Assembly: GCF_000744455.1 (NCBI RefSeq)
Contig: NZ_JQLY01000001.1
Location: 1,302,001 to 1,366,000, forward strand
Direction of reading: 5' to 3'
DNA: 64,000 nucleotides
From: Methanobacterium sp. SMA-27
GTDB taxonomy: Archaea > Methanobacteriota > Methanobacteria > Methanobacteriales > Methanobacteriaceae
A model generated the notes under the pieces. It ran no database searches and was not told where the DNA came from. It worked only from the letters and a program-made list of their open reading frames with translations. Positions 1 to 7,839 of this stretch are shown piece by piece. The position numbers were made by a program, and so were the translations under genes. Positions within the stretch are counted from its first letter, which is position 1. The number at the start of each line of letters is the position of its first letter.

Positions 1-253
1 TAATGAATTTTAACATGATTATACCTTAATCATAATTAATATCCATTATGAATATATTTACTGAAAAACACCCAGATTTTAGTGACATCATCACCAAAAA
101 GCCAATCATAAGAAGCAAGTGTAAAATTAGTTATAATTAAGGGAACCCCCACCAAGAAACCCTAGATGTTCTGCCTCTCAATAATATAACAAAATTTATA
201 TATTAAAACTTTTCAATTATCAATGTAAAGTATTAATAAAAAAGGTGTTTTTT

Positions 254-1983
254 ATGCTAAATAGAAAAATTAAGATTTTGAGTTTGTTTGTAATTTTTTT
301 AATAGTTAGTTTAACGCCTGCAAGCGCAGCAATAATAGGTGAGGCAACAGGAAACAATAGAACTGCGTTTCCTATCCAAAATAACATCTAAATAATGAAC
401 TAAAACAAACATCACAAAACTATCAAAACCAAATAGAACTATTAACAGAAGAAATAAAAAATGATACGAATACTTTAAACTTAAAGATTGAAGAGCTTAA
501 CAATATTCCAAAATGGAGGATCATCAGGCTTATCAAAAAAGCATTAGAAATAAAAAAAATAGCTAAAAACCTCAAAGATAAAACTGATAAGTTAGAGACT
601 ACTGCAAAATATCTTGAAAATACAGAAAATCAATTAAATAACATTAAAGTTAATGAAAGCACGGTTAATAATGATGCCTTTTCAAATGCCCAGAATATGG
701 CTAATAAACTTCAAAACAGAATGAATGTAGTCTTTGAGGTCGATGCTTATAATGGTACTTTAAACATCGGTGATATTGTTCAATATAAAGATAATAATAA
801 TTATTATAGATATGTTACAGTCAATTACACAATAAATGATACTGTTGTTTTACAGGGTGAAAATCATCAACTACTTTCTATACCTAAACAACAAGCAGAT
901 GATAGAATCTTATATATGTTAAAACCATATAGAGCAGTTGATAGTTACGATGTAGTAGATGCAGCATATGATGTACAATATGAAGATATAACACAACAAA
1001 AAGTAGATGCAAATAACAAACAAAATCAAGCCAGAAAATTAGGTACAGCATATATTTCTTTATTATCGGCAGCTGGAATTTGTGCGTTTATTGTTATCAC
1101 ATGTATTCTTATAATGGCCCTATTGTCAATACTTAGTTGTGTTTCATTAGGTACTCTCAATTTTGCAACAGGTATTATTTTAGCCATTTCCTTAACAGTT
1201 TTAGCTATAGGAGTTGGATGTGGAATAGCGGGAGGCATATTACTTCATTCATGTACTAATATGAAAAATGACGCCAATAAAATGGAAGCTGCTGCAGAAG
1301 CTGATCTAAATGATTTAAATAATTTCTTGAGACTATCGGTGCATGTTCCTATAGCTAATAATATGTCCTTGAATACAACAGGGAATAAGACATTAAATGG
1401 TGTTTTTAATGCCACCGATGCAGATGGCCTTTCATTTGATGCCATTGTGGTTTCAGGACCTGAACATGGTAATATAACTGTTAATGGAACCAAATTTGTA
1501 TACACACCTTTTAATGATTATGTGGGTAATGACACCTTTAGATACTATGTAATAGATCAAATAGGCATGTTATCCAAATTTGCTACAGTAAATATCCAAG
1601 TTAAAGAAAAAAATGTTGTAGCTGAAAACATGTCCATTAACACCACATCAAATAAGCCTTGGGAAGGTGTTTTTAATGTTACCAATGCAGAAGGTGATAT
1701 GTTAAATGCAATAGTAGTAACTGCCCCGGAACATGGTAATTTGACCATTCATGGAACTAAATTTGTATATACACCTGCAAATGGTTATTTAGGTAATGAT
1801 ACATTTAGTTACACTGTAAAAGACAACACAAGCTCATTGTACAATATTGCAATAGTAAATATCCAAGTTAAAGCCCTAAATATTCTAGGGAACACTTTTA
1901 TATCAAGTAAATATAATGGAAATAACTTAAATATTTTAAGTGTTTTTATTCCATTGTTCAGCAGTACAACGAAGCAAATGTAA
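254..1983 (+). pseudogene. Secreted surface adhesin-like protein with cadherin/Ig-like repeats, split by one frameshift
   Basis: An ATG at 254 opens a signal peptide (basic MLNRKIK, hydrophobic core, then PASAA) but the frame stops at 389-391. The frame starting at about 385 is open without a break to 1983, and its first codons (HLNNELK) continue the same protein. Restoring one base near 388 (ATC TTA AAT AAT) would join them into about 575 residues. Order of parts: signal peptide; Asn/Lys-rich coiled coil (about 400-690); a domain with GDIVQYK; a hydrophobic pair of segments at about 1060-1250 with charged surroundings; then two tandem cadherin/Big-type repeats of about 88 residues, each with PEHGN, GTKFVYTP and a GNDTF turn, and many N-x-S/T sequons. 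The part readable without the frameshift starts at ATG 697. By family this is an exported cell-surface protein; the partner is unknown. Confidence 0.72.
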
Positions 1984-1998
1984 AAATCTTTAGGGTGA

Positions 1999-2032
1999 AC
2001 AGGAAAATTCAGTTTATTTTGAATTTTCCTGT
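1999..2032 (+). terminator. Hairpin terminator after the adhesin gene
   Basis: A perfect 13-bp inverted repeat (1999-2011 pairs with 2020-2032) with an 8-base loop lies 16 bases past the stop codon and is followed by a T-rich run at about 2038-2044. It is the strongest hairpin seen in the window. A role in ending the adhesin transcript is inferred from position. Confidence 0.7.
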
Positions 2033-2258
2033 AGATTATTTTTTGGCAATAATTATGAAAAAAATTTTAGGAAAGCATTAGTTTAATTTTGATATTAAAA
2101 CTTTTAAATTGAAATAATGAGGTTAATTTAATGAACAAAAATGAAATTCGCACCAATATTATTAGTTTTAGTATACTATAATAACTATCTTGGGTTGAAA
2201 ATAATGACATAACTATTTTGTTAATAGTACTATTTTCAAGTTAAACACGTGGCAAAAA

Positions 2259-2325
<67 letters not shown>

Positions 2326-2684
2326 ATAAGCAAATGTCATAATATACCATCTCCATTTTGTGTTTAATAGTATATATGCATGTTTTGGTATATATAGGTA
2401 TGTAATAGACACCTTATCTCTTATTCCATTGTTAATGAAGGATTAGAATGGATTTATTGGGAGCTATGGAATAATCAGGTGTGCAGGCAACACACTTTTA
2501 TGATCAGTTAAGTATCCACTTATCGATCTTTTTATACATTTTTATTTTACTATAAAATATTCCAAATGTTATTATGCTATAACAAAATCTCCAGTACATA
2601 AAAATTACTTCCAAATATTCTAGAATGTGCCGATAAATACAAAAATTCATATACTGTGAGAGGAAATATACTTCCGGTGGTTAA
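2326..2684. other. Intergenic stretch at the left end of the element
   Basis: AT-rich, with no open frame of note on either strand. It leads into a GGTGG ribosome binding site at 2676-2680. A weak 5-bp hairpin (GTGTG/CACAC) lies near 2480. Nothing else is recognisable. Confidence 0.5.
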
Positions 2685-2855
2685 TTGCTTGAATTTGCTA
2701 TATGTTCTCGATGTGGATATAGAACCACATTGGATGATATCATGAAAATATATGATTCAGGGGATAATTCAGAACTTATTTACACTGGAAAATGCAAGAT
2801 ATGTAAAAACACTGTTGAAAAACATTACCCATTAACAAAAGGAGATCCAACATGA
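2685..2855 (+). CDS. Mini zinc-ribbon protein (56 aa)
   Basis: TTG start with a GGTGG ribosome binding site four bases upstream. The 56-residue product has two CxxC knuckles, CSRC near the N terminus and CKIC about 35 residues later, the pattern of a small zinc ribbon. No signal peptide or membrane segment. Its stop overlaps the ATG of the next gene (ATGA), so the two are translationally coupled. Function unknown; small zinc ribbons in archaeal plasmids and viruses are often transcription factors or nucleic-acid binders, which is only an inference here. Confidence 0.62.
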   Translation: MLEFAICSRCGYRTTLDDIMKIYDSGDNSELIYTGKCKICKNTVEKHYPLTKGDPT

Positions 2856-3004
2856 GTCAACTCATACACAGCAAAGATAAGGGTCTCATGGAAAAACAGG
2901 ATGATAGCATTAAATGTAACATATGTGGATATCATATAAAACAGAGTGAAATTACATCAGCATATTTAAGTGGTAGAATATCACTTACTCAGAGGATAGA
3001 CTAA
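2852..3004 (+). CDS. Mini zinc-knuckle protein (50 aa)
   Basis: The ATG at 2852 overlaps the previous stop by four bases and has AGGAG at 2839-2843. The 50-residue product has a single CNICGYH knuckle in the middle and ends in a short helix-like segment. One CxxC is not enough for a full zinc site, so it may pair with a partner, possibly the upstream 56-residue protein, or use the neighbouring His. Function unknown. The coupled start and good ribosome binding site are the main support for it being a gene. Confidence 0.52.
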   Translation: MSQLIHSKDKGLMEKQDDSIKCNICGYHIKQSEITSAYLSGRISLTQRID

Positions 3005-3053
3005 TAAAAAAATCGCTTTATTATTATTGCAATCTTAAACTAGGAGAATAATC

Positions 3054-3251
3054 ATGTTTATTGACAACTTAGATAAAATAATTGGATTGGTAGGTTTAAT
3101 AATGGGAATTGAATTGATTGCCATAGCAATTTTTACACTTTCACTCGCATATTTCAGAAGTCCTGTTGTTGCAGGAGTAATTGGAAATATGTCCAGTCTG
3201 GGAATGACATTAGGAACGATTATTGTGTTTGTGAAGAGAGAAATGCATTAA
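3054..3251 (+). CDS. Small two-helix membrane protein (65 aa)
   Basis: ATG start with an AGGAG ribosome binding site about seven bases upstream. Two hydrophobic segments (about residues 9-33 and 37-58) separated by a short polar turn (YFRSP) suggest an integral membrane hairpin with a basic C-terminal tail (KREMH). It is the third gene in the same direction at the left end of the element. It could be a holin-like, toxin-like or anchor protein, but nothing in the sequence decides this. Confidence 0.55.
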   Translation: MFIDNLDKIIGLVGLIMGIELIAIAIFTLSLAYFRSPVVAGVIGNMSSLGMTLGTIIVFVKREMH

Positions 3252-3532
3252 GTTGTTTGATACGATAAAAAAATGTCACTTGTAAAAAAAATTATCAAAC
3301 AAACTTAATATACATAAGTAGATAGTATAACAAAGACCATATAGGCCAAGAGAGCAGAATTTAAAAATAGAATAGTACTGTTCTATTATTCCATAGATAG
3401 ATGAAAAAATTATAAGACATTAATGGAAGATCATAGAATAATCAATTCTACTATAATAATTCATAGACTTATTTCAGTGAGAAATAGAGTAAAATTTTTA
3501 ATCAATTTAATCTGTACGATTGAAACATTGAA

Positions 3533-5056
3533 TTATTGTTTAAGTTTGTTTCGCTCCATCTCATTGACAAAGTACATTAGATAAAAAATTGCATTCCTTA
3601 CTATTCCTGCTAATTCCAATGTTCGTTTTAAAAAGGTTTCTGGTGTCATTTCTACATCAGATTCTTCAATACAAAACATTTTTATATTTACATATCGATG
3701 GGTTAGAGCATTTCTAGTTTTTCTAAGATTGTAATATGATCCATTTTCTTCAAAATCCCAATGAATGTCAAACAACGCATTTAGACCATCACTTTGAGTT
3801 TCAATTATTTTTTCATTAATTTCACGCTTTTTTGGGCTATAATTCCAAGTTGAATACCAGATTTTCATGAAATTTATCCTCGTATCTTCAATTTCTAGAT
3901 TAAGATGATCATTAATAAAAAATGCAATTTTGTCAAGGATATCATAAAAATTTCTAAAAGAAAGTCTAAGTAACTGTAAATCCATATTATGAAGACTATA
4001 ATCTAATGTTTCTATAAATCGTGCATCTTCATATACAAAATTCAAGTCTAAATCATTATATCCAGATAAAATGAGTAAAAATCTTGCAGAAATGTAATCT
4101 TCTTTAATATGATTTAAATGTGAGGACAAACGGAGATAAGGGTCATTATCTATTGAATAATCTTCATCAATCTTAATTCTCATTCGTTCAATATTTATAG
4201 TATCTCCAATAGACGCATCACATTTCTGGCAGAATGAACATACATTTAAATATAATTGATTTTCCATTGTTTGTTCTTTAAGATGTTGGCTTAAATCTGA
4301 TTTTGCTTCGATTTTATATCCCGGGAAGTTAGGAGATTTTTTCGACAGTTTCTTATCATCAAAGTGTTTTTCAATACATTTTAACCATATTGTGAATGAA
4401 TTTTTTGATTTTGAACTTACTCCTATCTCTAAAGCTTTAGATATAAAATAATGTGCATCGATTAGGAGAGTTTTATACTTTTTACCTAGTAAAAATGAAT
4501 ATTTACATAATGCTATTCCTTTATTGCCTAATGCCATAGCATAGTCTGGTTTTAGATCTAAAGCTTTTTCGTAGCATTCTAAAGCATCTATTGTTCTTCC
4601 TAAATGATCATAGCAGTTACCTAAATTAACAAACGTATCTGGTTTTTTAGAATTATATTCCAAAGATAGTCTAAAATTTATTTTCGCTTCATCTAATCCG
4701 GTGTGTTTAAATCTGTTATAATATGGTTTTTTATCCCATTTGAACAAAAAAAGGTCATAATATCCATTTGCGATATTATAATAAACACCTGATGGATCTT
4801 TCTGATTTTTTACAATGTTCTCTAAATCCGGTTTAATCAAATCAATACCTTCACGAGTAAGATTTTCTTTGTTTAAATTTCTTCCTACACTTATCAGAAT
4901 ACTGCCAACAACTTGAGAAACATGATAATGAGGTTCAAAATTCTTTTTTATCTCACGAGCAATTTTTAAAGCATTCTTATACTCACCGACATTAATTTTC
5001 TCAATAGCAAGAGACTGCATTTCTTCTATTTCAATTATTTCATCTTTCTCCATCAT
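3533..5056 (-). CDS. TPR-HEPN protein (LA2681-like HEPN), candidate anti-element defence RNase
   Basis: A 507-residue protein. The N-terminal half has tetratricopeptide-like helix pairs (about residues 87-215, including the NLGNCYDHLGRTIDALECYE unit and a second repeat ending KALDLKP). The C-terminal part is all-helical and contains RNALTH (R448 to H453), the R-x4-H motif of HEPN ribonucleases; the pairing of TPRs with this kind of domain matches the LA2681-like HEPN family. A CSFCQKC knuckle lies at about 273-279. HEPN proteins commonly act as metal-independent RNases in toxin-antitoxin and abortive-infection systems. The start is ATG with AGGAG (ATGATG; the second ATG is better spaced). It begins only 12 bases after the end of the decayed CD-NTase-like locus, so it was probably the last gene of that operon. 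Confidence 0.72.
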   Translation of the reverse strand: MMEKDEIIEIEEMQSLAIEKINVGEYKNALKIAREIKKNFEPHYHVSQVVGSILISVGRNLNKENLTREGIDLIKPDLENIVKNQKDPSGVYYNIANGYYDLFLFKWDKKPYYNRFKHTGLDEAKINFRLSLEYNSKKPDTFVNLGNCYDHLGRTIDALECYEKALDLKPDYAMALGNKGIALCKYSFLLGKKYKTLLIDAHYFISKALEIGVSSKSKNSFTIWLKCIEKHFDDKKLSKKSPNFPGYKIEAKSDLSQHLKEQTMENQLYLNVCSFCQKCDASIGDTINIERMRIKIDEDYSIDNDPYLRLSSHLNHIKEDYISARFLLILSGYNDLDLNFVYEDARFIETLDYSLHNMDLQLLRLSFRNFYDILDKIAFFINDHLNLEIEDTRINFMKIWYSTWNYSPKKREINEKIIETQSDGLNALFDIHWDFEENGSYYNLRKTRNALTHRYVNIKMFCIEESDVEMTPETFLKRTLELAGIVRNAIFYLMYFVNEMERNKLKQ

Positions 5057-5067
5057 ATACTCCTGTA

Positions 5068-5349
5068 TTAAATTTTATCGAATTTTAGGCTACCATGATT
5101 CTCACTATCTATGCCATTATAATATCTACCACCAAAACTTTTTCTATCTTCTGATAATGTAACCCATCCAGTACCTTCATGTATGTGCATAGTATCAACA
5201 GCATGAGGCTTTGAAGATATATTTTATAATCAATTCTTTTAAGTCTTTAGAACAGCTAATGCATTTCTAACAGCCTCATGTGTTGATTGAGAAGTAATTA
5301 TTGCCCCTTGTGTTGCTCATGTTTCTAATTTTGCTCCAGGTATTCCCAT
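5068..5349 (-). pseudogene. Decayed CBASS-like locus: CD-NTase N terminus and tail of a second protein
   Basis: On the minus strand an ATG at 5349 (GAGGA just upstream) opens MGIPGAKLET, then a TGA at 5317-5319, then ATQGAIITSQSTHEAVRNAL in the same frame and a stop soon after. CD-NTases of bacterial and archaeal CBASS loci typically begin with a segment like PxxxLETWxxQGxxxxSxxT, so the TGA reads as a mutated Trp codon (TGG to TGA). The rest of the enzyme, including the GS and DxD catalytic motifs, is gone. In another frame the last 45 codons (HIHEGTGWVTLSEDRK, then SFGGRYYNG) read to a clean stop at 5068-5070, and resemble the C-terminal beta-rich tail of a Cap15-type (S-2TMbeta) effector, which is a weaker guess. 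This is a true ruin with an internal deletion. Confidence 0.55.
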
Positions 5350-5425
5350 AATTTCATCCTCTTTATCAATTATATAAAGAAGTATGAAGTATCCACGTTT
5401 ATATTCTTATTTAGTTTTAAATTAT

Positions 5426-6871
5426 TTATCCTTTCTTCAATATATTGGCTTTCAGAGTTGCAAACTCATTTTCATCAATTAATCCGTCTTCCAACAATTT
5501 AGCGAGTTTGACTAATTTATCAACTGGATCTTCGGAGGTATTATTGCTTTGCATTGGTTGAGTCTCAATTTGACGAGCTTTAGTTTCTCTTGTCCGTTCA
5601 CGTTCTTTACATGTATTTACAGCTTGTTTTAAAACTGTAAAGAAGTTTCTCATACCTTCTTTTTTAGCTCGCAGATTAACTGTATGATTACCTGCCATTC
5701 TGATTTGTACCGTTGTTAAAACCCACCCACGATCTTCATCGATTGATATTATATCCAAATATTTTAAAGTTATATTGCCTCGATCACGTCCAGTCCATAT
5801 TCCCTTTTTTATGATTCTTAATTCATCTGAAGCAACTTCAACAACTGCAGTATCAAAATTTTCTTGATGATGACCAAATGTTCCAATTGTAGTTTCACGA
5901 ATTTGTAAATTAAATTGTTTATTCATCATCACATTTCCGGGTCTTCTCATCACATTTCCTTGTTTTTTACTCATTACTTTTTTCAGATCGCCAGAATTAT
6001 AGAGTATTTTATTTTTGCTTGATTTACTTTTAACAACATTAGTTGATCTATCCTCAATAACATAACTAGCTGACTTTAATACTTCAACGGCTTTTTTTGA
6101 AGTTTCTAAATTTGATAAAATTATACTTACTGGCTTAGAATTGTAGTTAAAACTAATTGTTATATGATTTATTCTCAATTTTTTAATCTTATTTTTATAA
6201 TAACGAACAATCTCTTCTGAAATGTTATCTTTAACTTCAATATATTGTTCAGTTATCTCGATATCAGGTATAGTAGCAATTCCCTCGAATTTTCCATAAA
6301 CAACTGATTTATTACGGTTATTAGAGGATTTATCTGTATATTTTTGGGTTTTTTTACTTTTCTTTTCGTTCGTTTGAGTCATCAAAGGTAATTCTTCCCC
6401 ACATTCAAGACAATAAATGGAAGTGATATAGTTATAAGTTCCACATTTAGGACAAATTCTATCTGATGAAGTATTTTTGAAATTATTGACTAATTTTGGT
6501 TCTTTCATTTGTGAATATAGAGTATTCAATACTTCATTTTTTGAATTATCACGATTAAAGTCTAAACTCTTGTTTTTATTCTTAGCGCCCCTATATTTAT
6601 CTTTTTGATTGGTTGACTGGGTTACTAAAGGTTCTGGCGGTTTAGAAATGGTTTCAATTTTATTTTCGTTTTTTACATTCAAAATACTTTCTTCAGATTG
6701 ATATTCCATTTTATTTTCATCTATGATTTTTCCTTCTCGTGTAGCTTTAAGTCTTCTTTTTATATCTTCATTAGACCCTTTTTTAATAATCAAATCTTTT
6801 TTAGGTTCATCAGATTTTTTTATTCCCCTTTTTGAGTCCAATTTTTGCTTAATATCTCTATTTGAAACCAT
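5426..6871 (-). CDS. Zinc ribbon-PH-SHOCT protein (481 aa)
   Basis: The start chosen is the ATG at 6871 with GGAG seven bases upstream; a longer frame reaches 6937 but has no such site. The N-terminal 140 residues are polar and basic with repeated DIKxKL/DIKRRL segments. A zinc ribbon follows (CPKCGTYNY, then CLECGEEL). The region around residues 350-440 reads as a PH-like bacterial domain (GNITLKYLDIISI, then FFTVLKQAVN). The last 32 residues form a SHOCT helix pair (DPVDKLVKLAKLLEDGLIDE). SHOCT domains usually sit at the ends of proteins that oligomerise or tether others. Its place in the element next to the CBASS-like ruin makes a defence or element-maintenance role possible, but no enzyme motif is seen. 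Confidence 0.7.
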   Translation of the reverse strand: MVSNRDIKQKLDSKRGIKKSDEPKKDLIIKKGSNEDIKRRLKATREGKIIDENKMEYQSEESILNVKNENKIETISKPPEPLVTQSTNQKDKYRGAKNKNKSLDFNRDNSKNEVLNTLYSQMKEPKLVNNFKNTSSDRICPKCGTYNYITSIYCLECGEELPLMTQTNEKKSKKTQKYTDKSSNNRNKSVVYGKFEGIATIPDIEITEQYIEVKDNISEEIVRYYKNKIKKLRINHITISFNYNSKPVSIILSNLETSKKAVEVLKSASYVIEDRSTNVVKSKSSKNKILYNSGDLKKVMSKKQGNVMRRPGNVMMNKQFNLQIRETTIGTFGHHQENFDTAVVEVASDELRIIKKGIWTGRDRGNITLKYLDIISIDEDRGWVLTTVQIRMAGNHTVNLRAKKEGMRNFFTVLKQAVNTCKERERTRETKARQIETQPMQSNNTSEDPVDKLVKLAKLLEDGLIDENEFATLKANILKKG

Positions 6872-7587
6872 TTTATAACTCCAAATGAATAAGAAGTGCT
6901 TAAAACAATACCTATATAATTTACAACGGGCATTCAATTTTTTGAATTAACCTTTAATAGTTTTTATTATCAGAATGGAAGCTCAGGAATCATTTTCACA
7001 AATCAACATCAACTTCTGATCATGTATCAGTTCATAGATATAATAAAATTTGTGTTACCTCCTTAAACATACCTTACTATAATCACAGCAACAACCACGC
7101 ATATTAAAGAACCATTTCTACATTCAATATAATTAAAGCATCTGTAATCTATTCTAAAGACATAAAAAAGTTTATATATATTGATGATTTGATATACACT
7201 AACTGATATAAGTTTGCAGGGTTTGATGCACTTTTTTTTGTGTATTGGAATAATGAAAGGATTTTATAAACTATTTAGCAAAGAGGGATGGTTTGATCAG
7301 CTTTATGCATGGGCGTGCACCGCATGGATATGATTAACGAATTCTGCACTTGTTAAATTTAACTATACATAATAATTCCAGCTTTAATGTTCCTCTATTC
7401 TTTGAGATTTTATAAAATTCACATAGTTTTATCCATTAAGATAGGGTTTAATATGGTAATTGGGTATAACAAAGCTAGTATATGCTGTTATACTTTCAAT
7501 GTGTGTCTTTTAAATACTATGATAGCCTAACATATTGTATAAACTGTAAATACAAGTTCTCTATTTATATTGAATTGAGTGGTTATA
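6872..7587. other. Long intergenic region inside the element, possible origin or control region
   Basis: About 700 bases between the divergent SHOCT-protein and Alba/helicase genes. It is AT-rich, with a small GC-richer island at about 7300-7330 and a TTTTTTTT run at about 7231-7239. No clear iterons or long inverted repeats could be made out by eye. As the divergent spacer directly upstream of the replication-type genes it is the best place for promoters and a replication origin, but this is positional inference only. Confidence 0.35.
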
Positions 7588-7839
7588 ATGGAAATTAAAG
7601 TTGGAAATAAGAAGTCAGGATCATATATAGATTACATTAAACACAATCCTTCGAATATGATCCAGATCCTTGCTAGAGGATCAAACACATCTAAAGCAAT
7701 TTATATTGCTTCTATAATGAAGGAAAATGGATATTGCATAACAAATTTTGAAATTGAATCAACACATATTGGTTATAAAGAACCATTAGCTGTTTTAAAC
7801 ATCACAATGAATGCTAACAATGAAGATAAATCCAAATAA
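7588..7839 (+). CDS. Alba-like nucleic-acid-binding protein
   Basis: An 83-residue protein from the ATG at 7588 (a GTG three codons upstream is an alternative). The sequence follows the Alba pattern: a first beta strand (EIKVGNKKSG), a helix beginning YIDYI, a second strand with ILARGSNTSKAIYIA matching the conserved ARG-x-xS-A-A helix start of Alba, and a final strand (PLAVLNITMN). Chromosomal Alba proteins coat DNA and RNA as dimers. This copy overlaps the helicase gene by 29 bases, so it is probably an element-encoded accessory to replication or copy control rather than the host chromatin Alba. The match is by pattern only and the family is divergent. Confidence 0.68.
   Translation: MEIKVGNKKSGSYIDYIKHNPSNMIQILARGSNTSKAIYIASIMKENGYCITNFEIESTHIGYKEPLAVLNITMNANNEDKSK

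Noticed and set aside
7253..7333. 26-codon frame (MKGFYKLFSKEGWF and on) in the element spacer
   Set aside because: No ribosome binding site and too short to support, although its Trp-rich text is curious.
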